This document shows, in pieces, positions 7,701 to 14,406 of a stretch of 34,336 nucleotides of DNA (positions are counted from its first letter, which is position 1; every line of letters starts with the position of its first letter). Location: NCBI RefSeq assembly GCF_000333395.1, contig NZ_BADA01000461.1, positions 1 through 34,336 on the forward strand, in the 5' to 3' direction. The notes under the pieces are model-generated. The model saw only the letters and a program-made list of their open reading frames with translations, made no database searches and was not told the DNA's origin. This stretch comes from Microbacterium sp. B19. GTDB taxonomy: Bacteria > Actinomycetota > Actinomycetes > Actinomycetales > Microbacteriaceae. Both the position numbers and the translations under genes were made by a program.

Positions 7701-10256
7701 CTCCACGGCCCCGGACGAGAGCGCCACTCCCGTCGGGAGACTCACCTTGCCCGAGATCGAACCGGCCCTGGACATCGTGGCATCCACTCCGGTCCGGGCT
7801 TCCCCGGCGGCCAGGGCGAGGGGGATCGCGGAGTCCGCGTCGGGCTTGTTGTCCCACCACTGCTCGAGGAGAGGCGATGTGCGCGCCGAGAACCGGATCT
7901 TGTAGCGCGCCGTGGGCAGGCCGGTGACGGTGTAGGTCCCGTCGGACGCGACATCCACCGCGCGCGTGAGGGGGTACCCATCCGCACCGACCACGGTGAC
8001 CGTGAGATCGCCGGGAGTCGGCGTCACCCCCGCGGGCACCGTCACCTTTCCGGAGATGGATGCCAGGGGTCGGAGCACCGCGTTCACCCCGTCGCGAGAT
8101 TGTCCCGTCTTCACCGTGACCGCGGTGGCCGTGTCGTAGGTCGTCGCCGCATTCCACCATTGAGCTACCGCGGGGAGGGTTCCGGGATCGAAGTCGACCC
8201 GATATGTCCCGGGCGGGAGCCCGGTGATCGTGTAGCGACCGTCGGGGCCGGCAACGGCCGTCGCGGCGATCACGGCCGCAGACGACCAGGCGCGGATCGT
8301 GACGTTGCCGGCCGTCGCGGACACGCCGGCGGGGAGGGTGACGGTGCCGGAGATCGTCGCGCTGCGGGCGAGGACGACGTTGACGTCTTTCACGGTCTGT
8401 CCGGTGCGGACGACGACCGGTGTGGCGGTGTCGAAGTCGGGCTTGTCGTTCCACCACTCCGCGAGAACCGGCAGGTCTTTCGGTGTGAAGGAGATCGCGT
8501 ACGATCCGGCACGCAGACCGGACAGCGCGTACGATCCGTCGGGCGCGACGGTCGTCTGCGCAACCGCTGACGTGCGGTCAGACGTCGAGAACGCGCGCAC
8601 GGCGATCTGGCCGGATCGGATGTCGACTCCGGAAGGCAGGGTCACGCGCCCGACGATGCCGGCCATCGAGGCAAGAGCCGCGTCGATGCCGGTGACCCGT
8701 TGGCCGGCGGACAGGGTGATCGTGGTCGCCGAATCGAAGTCCGGACTGTCGTTCCACCACTCCGACACGAGAGGGAGCGCGCCCGGAGAGAAGGACACGC
8801 GGTAGCTGTCGGCCGCGAGGCCGGCGAGGGTGTACGTCCCATCTCGGCGAATCGTCGTGCGGGCGACGGCCGTGGTGGGATCCGAGGTCCGGAAGGCCAG
8901 GATCGTGACGCCTCCGGTGGAGAGGTCCACGCCGGCCGGAGCGGTCACGGAGCCGGAAATCGACCCGAGGGCGCTCAACGTCGGGTTCACGTCCTTCGCG
9001 GTGCTGCCGGCCACCAGATTCAGCGCCGTCGCAGAGGCGAAGTCGGGTGCATCCCGCCACCATTCGGGAACGATCCCCGCGGCCCCGCCGAACAGCAGCT
9101 TGTACGCCCCTGTCGGCAGGCCGGCGATCGAGAACGTGCCGTCCGACCGGGCGGTGGTGGAGGTGACGGCGACTTCGGGGCGCGCGACGTCGTACACCGA
9201 CACGCTCACACTCGCGAGGTCGGTGCCGGCGGGTGCGGAGATTCGGCCGGAGACCGTCGCGCCCGTGCGGATGGTCGCGTCGATGCCGTCGCGGGCCTCC
9301 CCCCGCGCGAGCGTGACGGATGTCGCCGACCCGATGACGGCCGCGTCCTTCCACCACTGGGGGAGCAGGGAGCTGTCCCACGGGCTGAAGCGCACCAGGT
9401 ACGAGCCGGCCGGCAGGCCGCGGATGACGTAGCGGCCGGTGACGTCGATGCTGCTCGCGCCGACGGCGACGGACTCATCGCTCGTGCTGTAAGCCGCCAC
9501 CTGGACGGCCTTTTCGGTCGCCCCGGAGGGTATCTGAACCCGTCCGCTGAGCGAGGCTCCTGCCTGAAGGGAGGCGTTGATGCCCGAGACCTGTTGCGCG
9601 CCGACGAGGGTGATCGGGGTCGCCCAGGAGGACGAGGTCTTGGCATCCCACCATTGCGGTAGGAGGTTGGCCTCGGGCGACGCGGAGAACTTCACGGTGT
9701 AGACGTCGGCGTCGAGCCCCGCGGCGCGATACGTGCCGTCGGCCGCCACCGGGACGGCGGCGGCGATCGAGCCGCCGGAGGCGTAGACCGTGGCGGTGAC
9801 CAGCCCGGCAGTGAGAGACCGGCCGGCGGGGAGCGTCACCGCGCCCGAGATGGAGCCGGTCGTCGGTAGGGCGGTGGGTGTCGGTTTCGGCGTGGCCGTC
9901 GGTGTGGCCGTCGGCTTCGGTGTGGCCGTTGGCTTTGGTGTCGCCGTCGGGGTAGGCGTGGAGGTCGGTGTCGCCGTCGGCTTCGGTGTCGCCGTCGGGG
10001 TAGGCGTCGCCGCCGGGCGGGGGCTGGTCGACGATGTGGGCGTGGCAGCCGGGCTGGGTGTGGCCGTGGACGTGCGTGTCGGCGTCGGGGCGGCCGACCG
10101 GGCCGGTGTCGGTGTCGCGGCCGACGTCGACACGGGCGGCGTGGGCGTCGGTGTCGCGCCGTACGCAGCGGGCGCGATCAGGACGGACCCGACGAGTGAG
10201 AGACCGACCAACGTGGTCGTCCAGGCGTGCAGCATCGATCGCGCAGACGTGCGCAT
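1749..10256 (-). CDS. giant secreted protein with Pro/Thr-rich stalk and about 27 tandem Ig-like (CNA-B/carboxypeptidase-regulatory-like) repeats
   Basis: The protein has 2835 residues. Residues 1-34 form a Sec-type signal peptide (Arg-containing n-region, hydrophobic core at 13-29, cleavage near AYG/A). Residues 35-132 are almost only Thr, Pro, Ala, Ser and Lys (TPTATPKPT units), a typical extended, possibly glycosylated, wall-spanning stalk. From residue 135 come repeats of about 100 residues. Each has an opening strand like ISGTVTLPAGV, a DGTYTLTGLPAGTYKV core, an aromatic pair before a DFASAT-like segment, and a closing TGxDATL. I count 19 well-kept repeats (135 to about 2036; 18 carry WW, one carries FW) and about eight more divergent ones to the end. 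The core matches surface prealbumin-like CNA-B/SdrD-B or carboxypeptidase-regulatory folds. No LPXTG motif, membrane tail or enzyme domain is visible, so it may be released or held non-covalently. The start has a run of G just upstream as ribosome-binding site. Adhesion or a matrix role is inferred. Confidence 0.9.
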   Translation of the reverse strand: MRTSARSMLHAWTTTLVGLSLVGSVLIAPAAYGATPTPTPPVSTSAATPTPARSAAPTPTRTSTATPSPAATPTSSTSPRPAATPTPTATPKPTATPTSTPTPTATPKPTATPKPTATPTATPKPTPTALPTTGSISGAVTLPAGRSLTAGLVTATVYASGGSIAAAVPVAADGTYRAAGLDADVYTVKFSASPEANLLPQWWDAKTSSSWATPITLVGAQQVSGINASLQAGASLSGRVQIPSGATEKAVQVAAYSTSDESVAVGASSIDVTGRYVIRGLPAGSYLVRFSPWDSSLLPQWWKDAAVIGSATSVTLARGEARDGIDATIRTGATVSGRISAPAGTDLASVSVSVYDVARPEVAVTSTTARSDGTFSIAGLPTGAYKLLFGGAAGIVPEWWRDAPDFASATALNLVAGSTAKDVNPTLSALGSISGSVTAPAGVDLSTGGVTILAFRTSDPTTAVARTTIRRDGTYTLAGLAADSYRVSFSPGALPLVSEWWNDSPDFDSATTITLSAGQRVTGIDAALASMAGIVGRVTLPSGVDIRSGQIAVRAFSTSDRTSAVAQTTVAPDGSYALSGLRAGSYAISFTPKDLPVLAEWWNDKPDFDTATPVVVRTGQTVKDVNVVLARSATISGTVTLPAGVSATAGNVTIRAWSSAAVIAATAVAGPDGRYTITGLPPGTYRVDFDPGTLPAVAQWWNAATTYDTATAVTVKTGQSRDGVNAVLRPLASISGKVTVPAGVTPTPGDLTVTVVGADGYPLTRAVDVASDGTYTVTGLPTARYKIRFSARTSPLLEQWWDNKPDADSAIPLALAAGEARTGVDATMSRAGSISGKVSLPTGVALSSGAVEVSAFAAGGTDAAASSFAAADGTYSITGLRAGTYTVLFHAHDLPVVDQWWKKAADRASATSVTVTAGQARTQVDAALTAGASIRGRVSLPSGIDLSSGSATAEVFNSSAPGSLVASAPVASDGTFQVIGLAGGSYKIHIAVSGIPVADRWWNDKPDFASATELVLTPGQASGPLAIPLAPLASISGKVALPSGASVDPTTLRVELYSTFSSDRVLASAAVRRDGTYSLTGLAAGTYKVKFATFNAPLLEQWWKGRADFSTATLLTIKTGEARTGIDATLSSGASIAGTVSFPDGSSTVVTSPRVEVYSIGDAHTVVKDASVAASGSYVVAGLAPGTYRVRFTGSHGVDEWWKGAATADAAQAIPLTAGQAKTGVDGTLRAEPPRTSGVVGRVALPDGVTLDRGHITVWVFDTTKALIASGNVRADGTYSILDLPAGTYTIEFDSSNLPVAERWWWESASTAESARALTLAVGQVRTGINTTPPRGARISGTVTLPTGVSLAAAPVTVYVESSTVKYTSVASTQVLADGSYQLHDVPPGSYKLEFHSGSTRTVTQWWNARPNWDTADVLTVTAGQVLTGIDAKLAKSASVSGRVTLPAGIRLSDGTVEVQALSTSPSDTELHTTVVQSDGSYLLAGLPAGSYRISFTPRDLPVLPQWWDHATDYGSAAIVTLTAGQVKTGVDAALASGGIVSGRVSAPADLASALSGTMVELRPTSGSLDGNWMTTVRADGTYTISGVTPGTYNVSFVPQNRALLPEFWKDARTVQSATPITVTGGGVLTGIDASLEPAATISGKVTLPPGVNPGWRSLEVKVVPATSEWDSATYGTVASDGTYSVGGLVPGSYKVKFQTYDIDAVSEWWNDKPDFASATAITVQARENKKNIDATLARSASISGTVSLPSGVTLGQGRVQVSAYAPGNSWQTLANAYVAGDGSYTLTGLPAGTYVVKFTPNGLPVTSEWWDDKADISTATRIVLASGQKKTGVDAALSSSPTISGKVTLPKGVSLSQGSVSVEAYAAAESWSVKATAQVSEDGSYTLSDLAPGSYKIKFSSSWLPVVSQWWNAQPDFASATTVALGAGGRVTGIDATLTLAASISGTITLPSTATTGSLTVSAVSDTDRWKTVASTTVSGNGSYTLTGLPAGSYRVQFSTYSLPVLDEWWDDAASFDDARTITLTAGQKRTGVNASLAAAGSISGTVSGPGGVPAAGVSIVAYIRTADGSWTWRDQTSTNDRGTFTISRLAPGSYTLQADPPSGSLLAEYFSDKPSLATADVITVDSGSRREVTANMTLASGTKVSGKATYADGSPVSSSAVHLYSRSGATLGWTQTDANGAYSFPGVAPGEVTTAVDAAGGRVFSGSAAALAAATFVTVAAKPVTLDLRVAGVTVSGTVAVSGRTTPATGGTVRVASPLGGYSPSVRVASDGRFSVRGVMPGSYTLSFQPSEDSDLAPAWSDAASNFADAVAFTVGATPVIKNITTSVAGAITGTLPTPPGESYVSLELLQMIGGEARSVDYTYGAAGSAFRFGALAPGQYTVSAGPIFLGGAVTPESARWVTVAGSATDVGTPDVTPKVAAGTVSVTVLGQGPASTTVALIDAAGRTFSPSVTSSSSSPSSLSATFYVPTGTYRAFAGSRAAGGVDTWFGGSSATTATKISVKQGRTTPVSFTMATGDGSVSGSLTDAKTGTPVAGAVVRLVPLDRSAAFGEDASRSLGEIRVSSAKNGSFSLPSSVVAGKSYRIDVATGGPSDNALVSQTFTAVAGSQVKKIAVPAPGTVTGTVVDARSGQPVSGEMVLLWRDGDTAAMRGASTDETGAYSFTGLPTGSYRVQFHGEVDGGITSYAPGWAPSALTRESAPSFVVSAGGTTTIPTRKLDRAGVLTGRLSLAVSSTTTRWASGYVEARDAKGAVVASTYADAWDSGGFSLEVPAGTFTVCSRLLSARPTDAGTCRSGVAVTAGAVVAGVDLTSKPAQVTAGAAATASRMRAAA
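4150..9854 (-). repeat. tandem array of 19 coding repeats of about 300 bp
   Basis: This is the DNA of the well-conserved part of the giant protein. The period is about 297-303 bp (99-101 codons). Adjacent copies share the coding pattern for the aromatic pair, the DGTY core and the TGxDATL end, but differ clearly in sequence. It is therefore an old, diversified array and not a recent expansion. Eight weaker copies continue to the 3' end of the gene. Confidence 0.85.
9861..10154 (-). repeat. low-complexity Thr-Pro minisatellite
   Basis: On the + strand this stretch is made of short GTCGGTGTGGCC / GTCGGCTTCGGTGTC-like units repeated in tandem with periods of about 18-24 bp. It encodes the TPTATPKPT stalk. 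Such DNA is prone to slippage, so the stalk length may vary between strains. Confidence 0.75.
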
Positions 10257-10339
10257 TTCCCCCCCCAGGGCGGCCGCAGGGCCGTCAGCGCGGGTCGAGC
10301 GGCCCGCGGTTCACCGCGGAATCTTCTCCCGCTGACTAC

Positions 10340-10369
10340 GTTCTATCGCACGCGGGAAACGGCGGGCAA
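10340..10369 (-). promoter_or_regulatory. candidate promoter of the giant repeat protein
   Basis: On the minus strand TTGCCC (10369-10364) and TAGAAC (10345-10340) are 18 nt apart. They would start a transcript with a leader of about 75 nt before the ATG at 10256. The remaining gap (10257-10443) shows no other clear feature. The match is moderate. Confidence 0.35.
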
Positions 10370-10443
10370 GGAGAATATTCCCCCCGCCATGCCGCCACCG
10401 CACCCCCGAGGCTGCCGAAGGCTCTCGCGGAGCACGAGGGACG

Positions 10444-12531
10444 TCAGCGCCGGGGCAGGTCGCGGAGCAGCCGGTCCGGGTGGATCGGCAGGTCGCGGAC
10501 GCGCACGCCGGTCGCGTGGTGAACGGCGTTGGCGACGGCGGCCGCGGTCCCCACCATCCCGATCTCGCCGATGCCCTTCCCGCCGATCGGTGAGAGGTGC
10601 GGGTCGTGCTCGTCGATCCACTCGACCTCGACGTCGGGGGCGTCGGCGTGCGCCGCGATGTGGTAGCTCGCGAAATCCCGCGCGAGGTAGCGCCCCGTGC
10701 CGGGGTCGACCTCCGCGTCCTCGTGGAGCGCCATCGACAGTCCCATCGTCATCCCGCCGACGAGTTGGGCGCGGGCGGTCCGCGGGTTCAGGATGCGGCC
10801 CGCCGCGAAGACGCCGAGCATGCGCGGCACCACGACCTCGCCCGAGTCGAGGTCGACGCGGGCCTCGACGAACTGCGCACCGAACGAGAACCGGGCCATC
10901 GGCTCCATCGCCACGACCTCCTCGGCGGTGTCGACGGTGACCGAGATGCCCTCGGGGGGCATCGTCGGTCGCGAGGCCAGGCGGCGCGCGAGCTCCTCGC
11001 CCGCCCGGATCACGGCCCACCCCCACGAGGCGGTTCCCCAGGACGCCCCGGACACCGCCGCGGGGGGCAGCCGCGTGTCGCCGATTCGCACGTCGATGCG
11101 GTGGAGTTCGACGCCGAGAGCGTCCGCGGCGAGCTGCACGATGACGGTCCGTCCGCCCGTCCCGATCTCGGTCGCGTTGATGGCGAGCTCGAAGCGCCCG
11201 TTCGGAAGTGCGGTGATCCGGGCGGTGCTGGGCACCACGTCGGCGGGGTACAGCGAGGACGCGACGCCCGTGCCGACCATCCACCGCCCCTCCCGCCGGC
11301 GTCCGGGGCGCCGGTCGCGCGCGGCCCAGCCGAACCGCTCGGCCCCGCGCCGCAGGCACTCCACGAGGTGTCGGCTGCTGAAGCGCTCGCCGCTCTCCGG
11401 GTCGACCGCGGGCTCGTTCCGGACGCGCAGTTCGACCGGGTCGATGTCGAGCGCGAACGCGAGTTCGTCCATGGCTGACTCGAGCGCGTACAGGCCGGGG
11501 GTCTCGCCGGGCCCGCGCATGTAGGAGGGGGTCGGCACGTCGAGGGCGACGACGCGGTGCGTCGTCCGCCGGTGCGAGGCGGCGTACATGTGCCGCGTGG
11601 GGACGGCGGTCTGCTCGACGAACTCCTGGATGCCGGACACCTGGCCGATCGCGTCGTGGCCCACGGCGGTGAGGGTGCCGTCGGGATCCGCCCCCAGCCG
11701 CACGCGCGAGATCGTGGGCGATCGGTAGCCGGCGAGGCCGAACATCATCTGACGGGTGTACGCGATCTTGACCGGCCGACCGACGAGGAGGGAGGCCATC
11801 GCGGCGAGGACCGCGCCCGGGCGCGTCGGGCCCTTCGAGCCGAACCCGCCGCCGACGTGCTCGGACCGGATGCGGACCCGCTCGGGTGGGAGGTCGAACA
11901 GCGTGGCGATGGTGGCCTGCGCCCAGTTGGTGCCCTGGGTGGAGTCGAGGAGGTCCAGCCCGTCGTCGTTCCAGCGGGCCACCGTGGCGTGCGGCTCCAT
12001 CGGGTTGTTGAAGGCGGCGGGCGTCGAGTACGTCGCGTCGATCGTGACGGCGGCGGACGCCAGGGCGGCGTCGACGTCGCCGATGACGCTGTCGGTGGCG
12101 AACATCGCGTTGGTGTACTCCGGCGCGTAGAGGCGCGGATGCGTGCGGGTCAGGCGGACGTCGGCCTGCTCCTCCTCGTAGACGACGGGCAGGCGCTCCG
12201 CGGCCTCGCGCGCCGTCTCCGGGGTGTCGGCCAGAACGACCGCGACGACCTGGCCGCGGTACGACACCCGGGAGGACTGGAGGACCAGCACCTCGGCGTC
12301 ACCGGCGTCGTGCAGGCGGGGCGCGTTCTCGGCCGTCATGACGAACGCCACCCCGGGCATCGCCGCGACGGCGGCGGAATCGATCGACACGACGCGTCCG
12401 CGGGCGATCGTCGAGGTGACGATCCAGGCGTAGAGGACGTCGGACGGCGTGTGCTCGTAGGAGTAGCGGGCGGCGCCGGTCACCTTCACGCGGCTCTCGA
12501 CGCGGGCGACGTCACGTCCGACGGCGCTCAC
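10444..12531 (-). CDS. molybdenum hydroxylase large subunit (molybdopterin-binding, PaoC/YagR-like)
   Basis: This is the catalytic subunit of a xanthine-oxidase-family enzyme, about 695 residues. It begins VSAVGRDVARVESRVKVTG, the usual start of the small aldehyde-oxidase a/b-hammerhead domain. Molybdenum-cofactor domains follow: HVGGGFGSKG near the first cofactor loop, MRGPGETPG near the substrate channel, and the C-terminal GKGIGEIGM motif, whose Glu (about residue 656) is the catalytic base of the family. The GTG at 12531 overlaps the stop of the FAD subunit by 4 bp (GTGA). The frame stays open upstream to 13146, but that part lies under the FAD gene and has no family similarity. No signal peptide is present. 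Likely reactions are oxidation of an aldehyde or hydroxylation of an aromatic heterocycle; the substrate is unknown. Confidence 0.92.
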   Translation of the reverse strand: MSAVGRDVARVESRVKVTGAARYSYEHTPSDVLYAWIVTSTIARGRVVSIDSAAVAAMPGVAFVMTAENAPRLHDAGDAEVLVLQSSRVSYRGQVVAVVLADTPETAREAAERLPVVYEEEQADVRLTRTHPRLYAPEYTNAMFATDSVIGDVDAALASAAVTIDATYSTPAAFNNPMEPHATVARWNDDGLDLLDSTQGTNWAQATIATLFDLPPERVRIRSEHVGGGFGSKGPTRPGAVLAAMASLLVGRPVKIAYTRQMMFGLAGYRSPTISRVRLGADPDGTLTAVGHDAIGQVSGIQEFVEQTAVPTRHMYAASHRRTTHRVVALDVPTPSYMRGPGETPGLYALESAMDELAFALDIDPVELRVRNEPAVDPESGERFSSRHLVECLRRGAERFGWAARDRRPGRRREGRWMVGTGVASSLYPADVVPSTARITALPNGRFELAINATEIGTGGRTVIVQLAADALGVELHRIDVRIGDTRLPPAAVSGASWGTASWGWAVIRAGEELARRLASRPTMPPEGISVTVDTAEEVVAMEPMARFSFGAQFVEARVDLDSGEVVVPRMLGVFAAGRILNPRTARAQLVGGMTMGLSMALHEDAEVDPGTGRYLARDFASYHIAAHADAPDVEVEWIDEHDPHLSPIGGKGIGEIGMVGTAAAVANAVHHATGVRVRDLPIHPDRLLRDLPRR

Positions 12532-13529
12532 GCCTCCTCCCCCTGACGCTGCGCGAGGTCGCGGAGCACACCGGAGATCAACCGGTGCGCGAGCTCGAGC
12601 TTGAACGCGTTCTCGGGCTCGGGCTCCGCGGCCGACAGCTCCGCGGCGATCGCGTCGTCGAGGGTGTCGGGGTCCAACGGGACACCGAGCAGACGGTGCT
12701 CGATCACGCGCGCTCGCCAGGGACGGTGCGACACGGCACCGAGGGCGATCCGGACGTCGCTCACGATCCCGTCCTCGAGGCGGAGGCCGGCGGCCACCGT
12801 CACCAGCCCGAAGGCGAACGACTGGCGATCGCGCGCCTTCCGGTACGACGTCGACATCCCGGCGGGTGCGGCGGGGATCGTGATCGAGGTGATGAGCGCA
12901 CCGGGCGGGAGCGTCGTGTCCCGGTCGGGGCGGTCCCCGGGAAGACGGTAGAGCTCGTCCACGGGGATGGATGCCGAGCCCCCTGCGGTCTCGAACTCCA
13001 CCGTCGCGTCGAGGGCGACGAGCGCCACCGCGAGATCGCCCGGGAACGTTGCGAGGCACGAGGTCGATGCGCCGAGCACCGCGAGTTCGCGCGCCGCCCC
13101 CGAACCGCGCGCGGAACAGCCGGAGCCGGGATCCCGCTTGTTGCACGGCGTCGAGACGTCGGCGAAGAAGACGCAGCGCGTCCGCTGGAGGAGGTTGCCG
13201 GCGACCGTGGCCATGTTGCGCAGCTGTCCGGACGCCCCGGCCAGGACCGCTTCCGCGACGAGCGGATGACGCGAGCGGACCGTCATGTCACCGGCGAGGT
13301 CGCTGTTGCGCACGCTCGCGCCGATCCGCACTCCTCCGTCGGCGTCGACCGAGATGCCGCCGAAGTCGAGGCGGCTGACGTCGACGAGACGGGACGGGTG
13401 CTCGACGCCGAGCCGCATCAGGTCGACGAGGTTCGTTCCCCCTCCGAGCAGGCGCGCGTCGGGGTGGGCGTCGAGGAGCGCGAGAGCCGACGCGGCGTCG
13501 GCGGGCCGGTCGTACGCGAAGGACTTCAT
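12528..13529 (-). CDS. molybdenum hydroxylase FAD subunit with extra [4Fe-4S]-type cysteines (PaoB/YagS-like)
   Basis: This is the medium subunit, 333 residues, which passes electrons from the iron-sulfur clusters to FAD. The FAD-binding loops are LLGGGTNLVDLM at 27-38 and the region ending MATVAGNLLQRTRC at about 106-119. The insert carrying Cys119, Cys129 and Cys138 (RC...PCNKR...GSGC) is a hallmark of the PaoB/YagS group, where these residues help hold an additional [4Fe-4S] cluster. It separates this enzyme from classical xanthine dehydrogenase and CO dehydrogenase. The C-terminal CO-dehydrogenase-flavoprotein-like domain (about 225-325) is complete. The ATG at 13529 overlaps the stop of the small subunit (ATGA), and the stop overlaps the GTG of the large subunit. 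Confidence 0.92.
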   Translation of the reverse strand: MKSFAYDRPADAASALALLDAHPDARLLGGGTNLVDLMRLGVEHPSRLVDVSRLDFGGISVDADGGVRIGASVRNSDLAGDMTVRSRHPLVAEAVLAGASGQLRNMATVAGNLLQRTRCVFFADVSTPCNKRDPGSGCSARGSGAARELAVLGASTSCLATFPGDLAVALVALDATVEFETAGGSASIPVDELYRLPGDRPDRDTTLPPGALITSITIPAAPAGMSTSYRKARDRQSFAFGLVTVAAGLRLEDGIVSDVRIALGAVSHRPWRARVIEHRLLGVPLDPDTLDDAIAAELSAAEPEPENAFKLELAHRLISGVLRDLAQRQGEEA

Positions 13530-14059
13530 CGGGCGTCCAGGACGGCGGCGACGATGTTCGAGTAGGCCGCGCAGCGGCACAGGTTCCCGCTCATGCGCTC
13601 CCGGACCTCCGCCGCGTCGAGTTCGGCGCCCGCGGGACCGGTCGGAGCGGCGACATCGGCGGTCACGCGGCTGGGCCATCCCTTCGCCGCTTCGTCGAGC
13701 ACACCGACGGCCGAGCAGATCTGACCGGGCGTGCAGTAGCCGCACTGGAAGGCGTCGCGCTCGATGAACGCGCGCTGGACGGGATGCAGGTCGCCCGCGT
13801 CGGCGAGCCCCTCGACCGTCGTGACGTCCCGACCCTCGGCCGCGACGGCGAGCGTGAGGCATCCGAGTTCGCGTCGTCCGTCGATGAGGAGCGTGCACGC
13901 TCCGCACTGTCCGTGGTCGCAGCCCTTCTTGCTGCCGATGAGATCGAGGCGCTCGCGAAGGAGGTCGAGCAGGGACATCCGGTTGTCGACCTCGACCGAC
14001 TCGGGGCGTCCGTTGATCGTCACGACGATGTGCGACGTGTGCGTGGCCTCGGGGATCAT
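13526..14059 (-). CDS. molybdenum hydroxylase [2Fe-2S] small subunit (PaoA/YagT-like)
   Basis: This is the electron-transfer subunit, 177 residues. The plant-type ferredoxin domain has Cys47, Cys52, Cys55 and Cys67 (C-x4-C-x2-C-x11-C). The second domain has Cys106, Cys109, Cys161 and Cys163 (CGYC ... CRC). Both [2Fe-2S] sites are therefore intact. I choose the ATG at 14059 because family homology starts soon after (IVVTINGR). Upstream codons in frame are Arg/Pro-rich and lack a hydrophobic core, so there is no sign of the Tat signal that E. coli PaoA carries; the complex is probably cytoplasmic. The order small, FAD, large is the usual one. No PaoD/XdhC-like maturation factor lies in the window. 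Confidence 0.92.
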   Translation of the reverse strand: MIPEATHTSHIVVTINGRPESVEVDNRMSLLDLLRERLDLIGSKKGCDHGQCGACTLLIDGRRELGCLTLAVAAEGRDVTTVEGLADAGDLHPVQRAFIERDAFQCGYCTPGQICSAVGVLDEAAKGWPSRVTADVAAPTGPAGAELDAAEVRERMSGNLCRCAAYSNIVAAVLDAR

Positions 14060-14066
14060 GCGATGC

Positions 14067-14072
14067 AGTATG
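14067..14072 (-). promoter_or_regulatory. -10 box for a leaderless start of the molybdenum hydroxylase operon
   Basis: On the minus strand CATACT ends 7 nt before the ATG at 14059, and no Shine-Dalgarno sequence precedes that ATG. This is the arrangement of leaderless actinobacterial transcripts. No good -35 is visible. Confidence 0.4.
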
Positions 14073-14102
14073 CACGAGCGGCGACCAGGGGGGAACGGCG
14101 CC

Positions 14103-14287
14103 TTCTCAGCCCTCGATAGCGGCCTTCTCAGCGCGCGACGGGGAAATCCGCGCAGAAATGCGGCCGACGGAGGCGTTCTCAGCGGCGGCGTTCGACGCCG
14201 AAACACACGAGAAACCGTGATTTTACGGGGATCGGGCCCGTTCTCGACGCGCGGCGGCCCGCCGCGGACGTGGCGGCGATTCTCACG
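14103..14287. promoter_or_regulatory. repeated TTCTC boxes and palindromes in the divergent control region
   Basis: The 347-bp gap between the molybdenum hydroxylase and the catabolic run (14060-14406) holds no gene. TTCTCAGC occurs exactly at 14103-14110, 14125-14132 and 14176-14183, with looser copies at 14241-14248 (TTCTCGAC) and 14280-14287 (TTCTCACG). The first two are 22 bp apart, about two helical turns. Palindromes lie at 14186-14200 (CGGCGT-TCG-ACGCCG) and 14250-14266 (CGCGGCGG-C-CCGCCGCG). These are candidate binding sites, perhaps for the IclR protein encoded in the run. That link is inferred. Confidence 0.35.
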
Positions 14288-14308
14288 CGCGGTGTCGGAA
14301 AACGTAAC

Positions 14309-14336
14309 TTGGCGCGAGCGGTCCGCTCCCTATAGT
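14309..14336 (+). promoter_or_regulatory. sigma-70-type promoter of the 13-gene catabolic run
   Basis: TTGGCG (14309-14314) and TATAGT (14331-14336) are separated by 16 nt. Transcription would start near 14343 and give a leader of about 65 nt before the ATG at 14407, which has GGAG (14398-14401) as ribosome-binding site. It is the strongest promoter-like match in this gap. Confidence 0.6.
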
Positions 14337-14406
14337 TCTCGTCAAGCGACAGACCCATTCTCTCCAGGTGAGAGACCCGAACCTCCCAACGACAGATGGA
14401 GAACTG

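Noticed and set aside
6042-8570. An 842-codon open frame on the + strand, antisense to the giant repeat protein.
   Set aside because: It is the high-GC mirror of repetitive codons: Arg/Gly/Asp-rich, no domain, and the minus frame has clear repeats and a signal peptide.
4150-9854. CRISPR-like or phage-like repeat array.
   Set aside because: The 300-bp periodicity is coding, diverged between copies and in one frame; there are no short identical repeats with unique spacers.
12532-13146. In-frame upstream extension of the molybdenum hydroxylase large subunit.
   Set aside because: It lies within the FAD-subunit gene and is Arg/Pro-rich without family similarity; the GTG at 12531 gives the normal start and a 4-bp overlap.
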